A stretch of DNA of 64,000 bases from Evansella cellulosilytica DSM 2522 (lineage in GTDB: Bacteria > Bacillota > Bacilli > Bacillales > Salisediminibacteriaceae). A program made the position numbers and the translations under genes. Numbering within the stretch: position 1 is the stretch's first letter; each line of letters begins with the position of its first letter. The notes under the pieces are model-generated. The model had not been told where the DNA came from. It ran no database searches and saw only the letters and a program-made list of their open reading frames with translations. The stretch is from positions 2,604,001 through 2,668,000 of the forward strand of contig NC_014829.1 in NCBI RefSeq assembly GCF_000177235.2, read 5' to 3'. This document shows positions 10,424 through 17,923 of the stretch, piece after piece.

Positions 10424-10996
10424 CTATTCTTCTAAATCACCCATTAAAAAGTTTGGATCTAAATCTTCAAAGTCTTCATCTTCTACATCGTAGTCCCAAA
10501 CTTTTTCATCCCAATCATCGCTGACTCCATCTGGATTAACATAAACGCAAACTTTCGTTTCTCCAATAACTTCTACTAGGAATTCTCGTTCTACTTGAAC
10601 GTCAACTCCTGTTCCATTGGAAGCGATCGTTGCTTCAAGTGTATTTGGCTGCTGAACAGCTCTTGCAACCACCTCTAACTGGTCTGATACAACGTTTTTA
10701 TCTTGCATCGCAAGCGGTACTACGTCCGTATATGTGACCGTTTCTGTGGCAACATCCGTTTTTGTATTGTTACTGTAGGAATACCATATATTAATATCGT
10801 ATTTACCTCGTACCTCTATGGCATCTCCCTTTTTTGCTGCCTCGTACTTGTGATTAATTATCCAACACCCCAAAATACTTGTTGGTTGTTGTGCAGGAGT
10901 AATGGCGTGACTCGCCTGCGAAAATTTTCTTCCCTTTCCACATACGGCTTTCGTTATAATCTCTCTGTAGTTTAGCTCTCTGTCTGCTGGTGACAT
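10424..10996 (-). CDS. cotE: Outer spore coat morphogenetic protein CotE
   Basis: CotE directs assembly of the outer spore coat and is made in the mother cell. The 190-residue protein matches the B. subtilis protein (181) throughout: YREIITKAV near the N-terminus, [43 protein letters not shown] and a very acidic C-terminal tail ending NFLMGDLEE. The start is about 7 residues longer than in B. subtilis. GAGGAGGG lies 8 nt before ATG 10996. A sigma-K-like promoter is seen at 11070-11098. Placement just before mutS is conserved, except that the amidoligase gene is inserted. Confidence 0.96.
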   Translation of the reverse strand: MSPADRELNYREIITKAVCGKGRKFSQASHAITPAQQPTSILGCWIINHKYEAAKKGDAIEVRGKYDINIWYSYSNNTKTDVATETVTYTDVVPLAMQDKNVVSDQLEVVARAVQQPNTLEATIASNGTGVDVQVEREFLVEVIGETKVCVYVNPDGVSDDWDEKVWDYDVEDEDFEDLDPNFLMGDLEE

Positions 10997-11069
10997 ACTT
11001 TTCCCTCCTCAAACAATTGATTGATGCGCAGCAAACGAAATTTCTTAGAAATCAAGACGGTTTCACTTG

Positions 11070-11098
11070 TATGATATGCAAGACAAATGACTAATGTG
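11070..11098 (-). promoter_or_regulatory. Candidate sigma-K promoter of cotE
   Basis: On the minus strand CACA (-35) is followed after 16 bases by CATATCATA, which fits the sigma-K pattern mACm-N16/17-CATAnnnTA exactly. An overlapping CATACAAG (11066-11073) is close to a sigma-E -10, but its -35 is poor. B. subtilis cotE is known to use both factors. The leader would be about 65 nt. Confidence 0.5.
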
Positions 11099-11292
11099 AT
11101 ATAAAATTACGTTTGACTACTGCAACCTATGAAGTTGTAGCAAAAATGGTTACATATCCTTCATTAATACAAGCATAGAAACGAAATATTAATGAAATAC
11201 TTACTTGAGTATACTTTCATATAGAATTTTCTATGACTCTAATAGTTCAATTATTTATATGTCACCACATACGAAAAGATGAATAATAAATT

Positions 11293-11339
11293 AGAAAAAC
11301 GTTAATAACAGCTTATCGAAGTTGTTGTTAACGTTTTCT
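11293..11339. other. Long hairpin in the ricA-cotE intergenic region
   Basis: Arms at 11293-11310 and 11323-11339 pair with one mismatch and one bulge, and end in T-rich sequence on the plus strand and A-rich on the other. It could be a bidirectional terminator. The 668-bp gap 10997-11664 holds this hairpin, the cotE promoter, copies of a short motif at about 11434-11560 (see findings) and the ricA terminator, but no gene I can support. Confidence 0.45.
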
Positions 11340-11560
11340 TATATTAGCAGCGTATCATTTTCCCATGTTATTGAGGAATGTTGCGCAGTCTACTACCAAA
11401 ATAACGAATATATTAATGTCTACTTTCCTTACAGCAATGCACGGAGCCACCGTTGTCACAATCTAAAAAATGTTCGTTACCGTTGCAGTCACTGAAGAGG
11501 TTGACTCAAAAGGTCGATTTTTCAATGTCCCTAAACAATGTGCGTAGCCGTCGCAATCGT

Positions 11561-11598
11561 TAAAAAGCCTGATAGGAGTGGGTTTCTCCTATCAGGCT
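11561..11598 (-). terminator. Terminator after ricA
   Basis: A perfect 13-bp stem AGCCTGATAGGAG/CTCCTATCAGGCT (11566-11578 and 11586-11598) with a 7-nt loop is followed on the minus strand by TTTTT. It lies 67 bp past the ricA stop. Confidence 0.88.
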
Positions 11599-11664
11599 GC
11601 GAGTATAACTTTAACTTCATGTTATTTTTTTACGTAACATTCTTGCATTCACTAAAAAATCGAC

Positions 11665-12087
11665 TTAACAGCCAGATTGTAAAGGATTTTTTTTCGTTGT
11701 TCCTTGTAATAAATCTCCACCTGTAGATTTAATAATCTCATTTGTAACATTGTTTGAAATAGTTGTACTCACTAATTGCAATAACTGGTTTACATCTGTT
11801 TGTGATTGCTTAAATTCTTTTACAAGCGGTATTTCATCCAATTCATCTTGTAAAGCGTCAATTTTAGCTTCTGTAGCTTTCAAAGCTTCATGTTTTTGAT
11901 AATGCTGTAAATTGACAGCTTCTTTTTGTAGCGATTTTATTTTCCCTATAATTTCTTGTACTTTGACATGATCATTAATTTGCAATTCAGCACGCTTGAA
12001 GAAATCCACTTCTTCAGTTTCTGCTATCATTTTTGCAAGTTCTTTCGCTTTTGTAACAATTTCTTGTTTTGTATACACGTTCCCCAT
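11665..12087 (-). CDS. ricA: RicA (YmcA), regulator of competence, biofilm and sporulation
   Basis: RicA forms a complex with RicF (YlbF) and RicT (YaaT) that carries iron-sulfur clusters and affects mRNA processing, sporulation, competence and biofilm formation. The 140-residue protein is helical and matches B. subtilis YmcA along its length: ETEEVDFFKRAE, INDHVKVQEII, NLQHYQKHEALKATEAKI and VTNEIIKSTGGDLL. Its last residue is Cys140, the only cysteine; family members carry a conserved cysteine near the C-terminus. The start codon directly abuts the miaB stop, the conserved miaB-ricA pair. A strong terminator follows. Confidence 0.94.
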   Translation of the reverse strand: MGNVYTKQEIVTKAKELAKMIAETEEVDFFKRAELQINDHVKVQEIIGKIKSLQKEAVNLQHYQKHEALKATEAKIDALQDELDEIPLVKEFKQSQTDVNQLLQLVSTTISNNVTNEIIKSTGGDLLQGTTKKNPLQSGC

Positions 12088-13637
12088 TATTTATTCACCT
12101 CTGCAGTTTCAACTACATGACCATCTAATGACCATGACTTTGCTTCTGTTATTTTAACATAAACAATTTCACCGATGCTTGATTTAGCTCCTTTAAAGTT
12201 TACAAGACGATTTGTTCTCGTACGTCCTGCAAGAATATCAGGGTTCTTTTTACTTTCACCCTCTACAAGAACTTCTACAACTCGTCCTTGGTACGATTTA
12301 TTCTTCTCTGCTGAAATTTCATTTACAAGAGCATTCAATCGTTGTAGTCTTTCTTTTTTCACTTCCATTGGTATATTATCGTTCATTTTAGCAGCTGGTG
12401 TCCCTTCACGTGGAGAATAAACATACGTATAAGCGCTGTCGTACTCCATTTCTCTCACAAGAGAAAGGGTATCCTCAAACTGTGCGTCTGTCTCATTTGG
12501 AAAGCCCACGATAATATCCGTAGTAAATGATGCATGTGGAATTGCTTCCTTAATTTTCTTTGCTAAAGTAACATATTCCTCTCTCGTATATTTACGAGCC
12601 ATTAATTTTAATACATCACTATTTCCACTTTGTACTGGCAGGTGGATATGCTCCACTAAATTCCCACCTTTAGCTAGCACTTCAATTAAGTGATCATCAA
12701 AGTCTTTAGGATGACTTGTCGTAAATCTCACTCGAGGAATATCAATTTTTCTAATTTCATCCATTAAATCACCGAGACCATAATCCATATCTACTAAGTC
12801 TTTACCATATGCATTAACATTCTGACCTAGAAGAGTAATCTCTTTATACCCATTTCTTGCAAGATGACGAACTTCTTCAATGATATCCTCTGGACGACGA
12901 CTTCTTTCTTTACCACGCGTATAGGGCACAATACAGTACGTACAGAACTTATCACAGCCATACATAATATTTACCCATCCTTGGATTTGACCTTTACGAG
13001 CTCTTGGCATATTTTCAATAATATCACCTTCTTTTGACCATACCTCAACAACCATTTCTTTATTAAATATCGCATTTTTTAATAGTGTTGGTAAGCGGTG
13101 AATATTATGTGTACCAAAGATCAAATCTACATGTTGGTGCTTTTGTAAGATTCTGTTTACAACAGATTCTTCCTGTGACATACATCCACAAACCCCTACA
13201 ATGAGTTCAGGACGTTCGCGCTTCATCGTTTTAAGGTGACCAATTTCACCAAACACTTTATTTTCTGCATTTTCGCGAATGGCGCAAGTATTTAGTAAGA
13301 TCACATCTGCATCATCTGAATTAGATGTAGATTCAAAGCCCATGTTTAACAAAATTCCAGCCATATTTTCTGAATCATGCTCATTCATTTGACAGCCATA
13401 CGTTCTAATTAAGAATTTTTTTCCTTTACCAATTGCTTGCATGTCTTCGGGAATTTCAAAATCATATAAAACTTCTACATCCTCTTTCCCACGCTTTTTA
13501 GCTTGCTTTAAGTCAGGTGGAATATATGTTGTTTGAAAATATTGAGAATAATCCTTTTTATCCTGATCGGATTTTTTGTCCGCAGAATAAGTTTTCTCCC
13601 CTACTTCCGTTTGCTTCTTACGTTGTTCTTCATTCAT
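12087..13637 (-). CDS. miaB: tRNA-2-methylthio-N6-dimethylallyladenosine synthase MiaB
   Basis: MiaB is a radical SAM methylthiotransferase that converts i6A37 of tRNA to ms2i6A37. I start at ATG 13637 (516 residues) because GAGGGG precedes it and B. subtilis MiaB (about 509) begins the same way (MNEEQRK versus MNEKQKQ). The frame runs on to 13748, but that extra 37 residues has no ribosome binding site. Visible: the N-terminal auxiliary cluster cysteines ([29 protein letters not shown]), the radical SAM motif CDKFCTYC, and a C-terminal TRAM domain. ricA follows immediately. MiaA, which makes its substrate, is in the same window. Confidence 0.97.
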   Translation of the reverse strand: MNEEQRKKQTEVGEKTYSADKKSDQDKKDYSQYFQTTYIPPDLKQAKKRGKEDVEVLYDFEIPEDMQAIGKGKKFLIRTYGCQMNEHDSENMAGILLNMGFESTSNSDDADVILLNTCAIRENAENKVFGEIGHLKTMKRERPELIVGVCGCMSQEESVVNRILQKHQHVDLIFGTHNIHRLPTLLKNAIFNKEMVVEVWSKEGDIIENMPRARKGQIQGWVNIMYGCDKFCTYCIVPYTRGKERSRRPEDIIEEVRHLARNGYKEITLLGQNVNAYGKDLVDMDYGLGDLMDEIRKIDIPRVRFTTSHPKDFDDHLIEVLAKGGNLVEHIHLPVQSGNSDVLKLMARKYTREEYVTLAKKIKEAIPHASFTTDIIVGFPNETDAQFEDTLSLVREMEYDSAYTYVYSPREGTPAAKMNDNIPMEVKKERLQRLNALVNEISAEKNKSYQGRVVEVLVEGESKKNPDILAGRTRTNRLVNFKGAKSSIGEIVYVKITEAKSWSLDGHVVETAEVNK

Positions 13638-13865
13638 GATTAGTCCCCTCTTTTCTATAATAAATCTACTATTCATTGTTAACATACAACTTATCATTAT
13701 AAACCTTTGAATAGAAACTAACAATACATAATACGCTATGTCCAACATTATACAGATTTTTTAATACCAGAGTGAAACGACCTCATTAATGTGCCATCAA
13801 GCTTACTCTAAATAAAAGCGTTAAATATTTTAATCCTCTTATGAAGCCCGTTGGCAACTCGGCAT

Positions 13866-13916
13866 AAGAAAAAACAAAAACGAGCTTATTGAAGCTCATT
13901 TATTAGTTTTTTCTTA
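13866..13916 (-). terminator. Terminator downstream of the rhodanese gene (distal)
   Basis: On the minus strand GAGCTT-CAAT-AAGCTC is followed by GTTTTTGTTTTTTC. An outer stem AAGAAAAAAC/GTTTTTTCTT extends it. It lies in the 355-bp gap 13638-13992 between the rhodanese gene and miaB; the gap holds no gene. Confidence 0.65.
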
Positions 13917-13935
13917 TTTCTTATTTTTCAAGGAA

Positions 13936-13977
13936 AGGGAGACTCAATAGGTACAAATCAACCTACTAAGTCTCCCT
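13936..13977 (-). terminator. Hairpin after the rhodanese gene (GGGAGACT family)
   Basis: Arms at 13936-13952 and 13961-13977 (AGGGAGACT...TAGGT against ACCTA...AGTCTCCCT) make a 17-bp stem with three unpaired positions and an 8-nt loop. The T-tract on the minus strand is weak (TTTCCTT). It shares its sequence with hairpins at 16995 and 23812. Confidence 0.6.
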
Positions 13978-13992
13978 CTCTAATAAAAAAAA

Positions 13993-14382
13993 CTATACGA
14001 CTTCATATCCTTCATTCTTCCATGCTGTTGTTCCACCTTCAATATAAGCAACATCTTTAAAGCCCATCTGTTTTAATATGTAAGCACCAAGAGTTGCTTG
14101 TCCACCTGCGCCACAAGTGACTAAAACAGGTCTATTTCTATCAGCTAATTGCGGCTCACGCATTTTCTCAGGTAGTTCTAAGTCAGCACGAATCGGTAGC
14201 ATACCTAACGATATATTAATACTGCTTGGAATTAAACCACAAGCTCCTGCGTCTTTTGCATCTTGTACATCAATTACTAATGTTTCTGGTTGTTCCTTTA
14301 ATTTCTCACGTGCTTCGGATGACGTGACTCCTTGTACATGTTCTCGTGCTTCAGATAGCATTTGTTTAAAAGTAAGTGCCAT
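13993..14382 (-). CDS. Single-domain rhodanese-like protein
   Basis: A 129-residue, probably cytoplasmic, rhodanese-fold protein. Rhodaneses move a sulfane sulfur through a catalytic cysteine; the acceptor here is unknown. Seen: VIDVQDAKDA (first CH2-like motif), SINISLGMLP, the active-site loop VTCGAGGQATLGA with Cys90, and IEGGTTAWKNEGYEV at the end, all typical. GGAGG lies before ATG 14382. It stands alone between kbl and miaB, bounded by terminators on both sides, so it is probably transcribed from its own promoter. Its nearness to the sulfur-inserting enzyme MiaB is suggestive only. Confidence 0.88.
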   Translation of the reverse strand: MALTFKQMLSEAREHVQGVTSSEAREKLKEQPETLVIDVQDAKDAGACGLIPSSINISLGMLPIRADLELPEKMREPQLADRNRPVLVTCGAGGQATLGAYILKQMGFKDVAYIEGGTTAWKNEGYEVV

Positions 14383-14476
14383 TTTTATCCTCCTAAAATT
14401 TTAATTAAAAATATGTCCTCAACTAGCTACTTAACTTATTCCACGAGTTATTAAACATTCCTGCTTAAAAAATATA

Positions 14477-14520
14477 AAAAGACTTAAAACTAGCGTCATA
14501 AAGCTAATTTTAAGTCTTTT
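14477..14520 (-). terminator. Terminator after kbl
   Basis: An 18-bp stem with one mismatch (14477-14494 and 14503-14520, AAAAGACTTAAAACTAGC) and an 8-nt loop ends in a T-run on both strands. It begins 5 bp past the kbl stop. Confidence 0.85.
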
Positions 14521-14524
14521 TTGA

Positions 14525-15706
14525 TTAGATGATCCCGAGCTCTTTCCCACACTTCTCAAAAGCATGTAAAGCTTCTTGTAATTGCTCTTTCGTATGTGTT
14601 GCGGTTACGATAGTGCGAACACGAGCAGCACCTTTTGCAACGGTTGGAAAAGCAATCCCTTGAGCAAAAACACCATGCGATAAAAGCTTATCAGATAATT
14701 CATGTGCTTTTGCTCCGTCTCCTACAATAACTGGTGTGATAGGAGTTTCACTTATTCCTGTTTCAAAGCCAAGTGCACGTAAACCATCCTTCAAAAATTT
14801 TGCATTATCCCATAAGCGCTCAATCAGTTCTGGTTCGTCAATTAATATATCAATGGCTTCTGAACAAGCTGCAGTTACCGCTGGTGGATGTGATGTACTA
14901 AATAAAAACGGACGACCTTTATGAATAATGTAGTCTCTTACTGCTTGTGTACTAGCAATATACCCACCGAGTACACCAATAGCTTTACTTAAAGTTCCGA
15001 CCTGTATATGAACACGCCCGTTTAAATCAAAATGGTCTACTGTTCCACGACCATTTCTTCCTAATACACCACTAGCATGGGCATCGTCTACCATAATTAA
15101 TGCATCATACTTCTCACATAGCTCAACAATTGCAGGTAAAGGAGCGATGTTTCCATCCATTGAAAATACACCGTCAGTAACTACTAAACGTTTCCTGTAA
15201 TCTCCAGATTCTTTTAAAGCTGCTTCAAGACTATCCATATCCACGTGCTTATAGATCTTACGGGCTGCTTTTGTCAAACGTATCCCGTCGATAATTGATG
15301 CATGATTTAATTCGTCAGATATGACGACATCATCTTTCGTTAAAATAGATGAGAGGATCGCTTGATTTGCAGTAAATCCGGATTGAAGTACAAGTGTTGC
15401 TTCTGTATGTTTAAAATTGGCTAACTTCTTTTCAAATTCCTCATGCATCGAAAATGTTCCTGCGATCGTACGAACAGAGCCAGTTCCTGCACCATATTTT
15501 TCTACGGATTTTAAAGCTGCTTCTTTCATTCTCGGATGATTAGTTAAGCCTAAATAGTTATTTGATGATAATTGAAGGACTTCTTGACCATTAATGACCA
15601 CCTTTGCTCCTTGATCTGATTCTATCGGTACGAGCGTTCGGAACAAGCCATATTCCTTCATCTCTTGTAATTCTTCTTCTAAATACTCAAAGCCTTTCAT
15701 TTTCAT
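14525..15706 (-). CDS. kbl: 2-amino-3-ketobutyrate CoA ligase (glycine C-acetyltransferase)
   Basis: Kbl cleaves 2-amino-3-ketobutyrate, made by threonine dehydrogenase, with CoA to glycine and acetyl-CoA. The 393-residue protein is a type I PLP enzyme of the alpha-oxoamine synthase family: SNNYLGL, GTGSVRTIAGT, DDAHASGVLG and the PLP-lysine segment VGTLSKAIGVLGGY are all present. AGGAGG lies 9 nt before ATG 15706. The upstream tdh gene ends 19 bp away, so tdh-kbl is an operon for threonine breakdown. Length and motifs are usual for the family. Confidence 0.95.
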   Translation of the reverse strand: MKMKGFEYLEEELQEMKEYGLFRTLVPIESDQGAKVVINGQEVLQLSSNNYLGLTNHPRMKEAALKSVEKYGAGTGSVRTIAGTFSMHEEFEKKLANFKHTEATLVLQSGFTANQAILSSILTKDDVVISDELNHASIIDGIRLTKAARKIYKHVDMDSLEAALKESGDYRKRLVVTDGVFSMDGNIAPLPAIVELCEKYDALIMVDDAHASGVLGRNGRGTVDHFDLNGRVHIQVGTLSKAIGVLGGYIASTQAVRDYIIHKGRPFLFSTSHPPAVTAACSEAIDILIDEPELIERLWDNAKFLKDGLRALGFETGISETPITPVIVGDGAKAHELSDKLLSHGVFAQGIAFPTVAKGAARVRTIVTATHTKEQLQEALHAFEKCGKELGII

Positions 15707-15725
15707 TCACATAAGCCTCCTATTT

Positions 15726-16769
15726 TTATGGATGTAAAACTACCTTCCCACATTTGCCTTGCAGCATGAGATCAAATCCTTTTTCATAATCTTCTAATGA
15801 AAAATGATGTGTGATCATTGGTGTTACATCTACTTGCCCTGAACTTAGAAGGCCAGATACTTGCTGCCATGTTTCATACATACGTCTTCCAGTTATTCCT
15901 TTTACAGTTACCCCTTTAAATACAATATCATTCGTAACATCAATTTCTACAGGTTTTACAGGCAAACTTAATATGGCAACTCTTCCTCCGTTTGTAACCA
16001 TTTTAAAACCTTGATTCATCGCAATAGGATGTCCGCTCATTTCACAAACAACGTCGACGCCATATCCTTTTGTTAGTTGAGAAGCTATATTTAATACGTC
16101 TTCGTCCCCTGCATTCACCACTGTTGTCGCACCCATTTTCTTTGCTAATTGCAACCTATATTCATTAAGGTCAAAAGCAATTACTTGTGAAGCACCTGCA
16201 GCCTTTGCAATACCTACTGCCATTATTCCAATTGGACCACACCCTATAATAGCTACTGTTTTCCCAGCGACATCACCTGATAAAACAGTATGGACCGCAT
16301 TTCCCATTGGCTCCTGTATGCTTGCTACTTCAAATGGTAATGAAGGGTCATTTTTCCACATATTTTCAGCCGGTAATGCAACATATTCCGCAAAACAACC
16401 GTCTCGATCAACACCGATTATTTCCGTATTTGCACATATATGTGCCTGACCGGTTAAGCATTGCGGACAATGCCCACAAACGATATGTGTTTCGGCAGAT
16501 ACGTGATCACCTACCTCTACATTGTTTACTAGTTTCCCTTTTTCCACTACAACACCTGCAAATTCGTGCCCAAAAACATATGGTGGGTTTACTCGACTTT
16601 CCGACCATTCGTCCCAAGTATATATGTGAACATCCGTACCACAAATTGAAGTAGCTTTCACTTGAATAAGCACATCTAAATCACCTATTTGGGGAATTGG
16701 CACTTCCTTTAATGATGCCCCGTAGCCTCGTTTTTCCTTTACAATTGCTCGCATTGACTTTTTATTCAT
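15726..16769 (-). CDS. tdh: L-threonine 3-dehydrogenase
   Basis: Tdh oxidises L-threonine to 2-amino-3-ketobutyrate with NAD+. I start at ATG 16769, giving 347 residues, the same as B. subtilis Tdh; the frame runs to 16820 without a good ribosome binding site. Visible: catalytic zinc ligands in SICGTDVHIY and GHEFAG, the four structural zinc cysteines in CGHCPQCLTGQAHIC, and the NAD-binding fold IGCGPIGIMAVG. It belongs to the zinc medium-chain dehydrogenases. kbl follows at 19 bp. A sigma-A-like promoter is visible at 16847-16875. Confidence 0.95.
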   Translation of the reverse strand: MNKKSMRAIVKEKRGYGASLKEVPIPQIGDLDVLIQVKATSICGTDVHIYTWDEWSESRVNPPYVFGHEFAGVVVEKGKLVNNVEVGDHVSAETHIVCGHCPQCLTGQAHICANTEIIGVDRDGCFAEYVALPAENMWKNDPSLPFEVASIQEPMGNAVHTVLSGDVAGKTVAIIGCGPIGIMAVGIAKAAGASQVIAFDLNEYRLQLAKKMGATTVVNAGDEDVLNIASQLTKGYGVDVVCEMSGHPIAMNQGFKMVTNGGRVAILSLPVKPVEIDVTNDIVFKGVTVKGITGRRMYETWQQVSGLLSSGQVDVTPMITHHFSLEDYEKGFDLMLQGKCGKVVLHP

Positions 16770-16846
16770 TCGAGATCCCGCCTTTTCGTGATGAAATCGA
16801 TGATTAGGAAACATTTTCATTCGTTTAGATTAGATTATATAAAACT

Positions 16847-16875
16847 ATTTTATCACGATTAGCTGTCCTCGTAAA
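16847..16875 (-). promoter_or_regulatory. Candidate sigma-A promoter of tdh-kbl
   Basis: On the minus strand TTTACG, a 17-base spacer and TAAAAT. The -10 matches five of six consensus bases and the -35 four of six. It lies about 80 bp before the tdh start. Confidence 0.4.
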
Positions 16876-16994
16876 CTGAACTGTCCATCATACAAATACA
16901 TTTGAACACTATACAAAGTTTTTCAAAAAAAAGTCTGTGAACGATTTGCTAGTAGAAGCCCCCGCATCGGCTGCACTCGCCGCACATTGCATAA

Positions 16995-17036
16995 AGGGAG
17001 ACTCAATAGGTAAAAATCCACCTTTTGAGTCTCCCT
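16995..17036 (-). terminator. Hairpin after korB (GGGAGACT family)
   Basis: Arms AGGGAGACTCAATAGGT (16995-17011) and ACCTTTTGAGTCTCCCT (17020-17036) pair over 17 bp with one mismatch. The T-run is on the plus strand; on the minus strand only CCCTTTATG follows, so efficiency for korB is unsure. The same sequence family occurs at 13936 and 23812. Confidence 0.6.
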
Positions 17037-17055
17037 CTTTTTTTATTCATTTACA

Positions 17056-17922
17056 TTACATAAACTCTGCCATTAATTTATCAAATTGTTCTTGATTGAG
17101 GTCAAGATCCTGTCTTGCTAAAGGTTCATCCTTAAATCCTTTAACCATTGACTCATAGGATGGTTTTTCTTTATTTTGATAAATCAACCCGGTTACTAGT
17201 CCGTTATGTTTCATTAATGTATTCATTGCCTCTAATCTATTCTCTGGATTATAACCTTCTATATCAGAAAGAGAAACTAAATTTTCTTTAAACCAATCAT
17301 ATGTGTTGATCTTATTGAAAGTTACACAAGGACTAAACACATTTATCAATGAAAAGCCTTTATGTTGAATTCCTTGCTCAATCAAAGACGTAAGCTCCTT
17401 TAAATCACTGGAGAAGCTTTGTGCAATAAAGCCACCACCAGAGGAAATAGCAAGCTCCATAACGCCTAAAGCTGATTCAATTGACCCCTCTGGTGTACTT
17501 TTTGTTTTAAAGCCCATATCACTCCTCGGTGATGTTTGGCCTTTAGTTAATCCATAGATTTGGTTATCCATTACAATGTAAGTAACATCAATGTTTCTAC
17601 GAATGGCATGAATCGTGTGTCCCATTCCAATAGCAAAACCATCTCCGTCACCACCTGAAGCAATGACTGTTAAATCTTTATTAGCCATTTTCACACCTTG
17701 CGCAATTGGCAGTGAACGACCATGAATACCGTGAAAACCGTATGAATTTATATATCCTGATATTCTACCTGAACAACCAATACCAGAAACAACTGCTAAC
17801 TCTTCAGGAACAACCCCGACATTCGCAGCTGCACGCTGTATTGCGGCTTGTACAGAAAAGTCACCGCATCCAGGGCACCAGTTAGGTTTTACATTGTTAC
17901 GAAAGTCTTTAAAAGTGGCCAT
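17056..17922 (-). CDS. korB: 2-oxoacid:ferredoxin oxidoreductase, beta subunit
   Basis: The beta subunit carries thiamine diphosphate and part of the iron-sulfur cluster. With KorA it oxidises a 2-oxoacid, probably 2-oxoglutarate or pyruvate, to acyl-CoA and reduces ferredoxin. I start at ATG 17922 (288 residues): AGGAG is upstream and the start lies one base after the korA stop. The frame to 18003 only overlaps korA. Visible: WCPGCGD (cluster and family signature), GIGCSGRISGY, and the TPP motif GDGDGFAIGMGH...MDNQIYGLT. Substrate choice cannot be read from sequence. Confidence 0.93.
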   Translation of the reverse strand: MATFKDFRNNVKPNWCPGCGDFSVQAAIQRAAANVGVVPEELAVVSGIGCSGRISGYINSYGFHGIHGRSLPIAQGVKMANKDLTVIASGGDGDGFAIGMGHTIHAIRRNIDVTYIVMDNQIYGLTKGQTSPRSDMGFKTKSTPEGSIESALGVMELAISSGGGFIAQSFSSDLKELTSLIEQGIQHKGFSLINVFSPCVTFNKINTYDWFKENLVSLSDIEGYNPENRLEAMNTLMKHNGLVTGLIYQNKEKPSYESMVKGFKDEPLARQDLDLNQEQFDKLMAEFM

Positions 17923-17923
17923 A

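Noticed and set aside
11538-11726. 62-codon plus-strand frame across the ricA terminator
   Set aside because: It crosses the terminator hairpin and the end of ricA, and has no ribosome binding site or family.
13638-13748. N-terminal extension of miaB by 37 residues
   Set aside because: No ribosome binding site; the ATG at 13637 is preceded by GAGGGG and aligns with the B. subtilis start.
13838-13868. Hairpin CTTATG...CATAAG with GTTGGCAAC core between the rhodanese gene and miaB
   Set aside because: Only a short broken stem with no T-run; it could be chance, so I did not list it as a feature.
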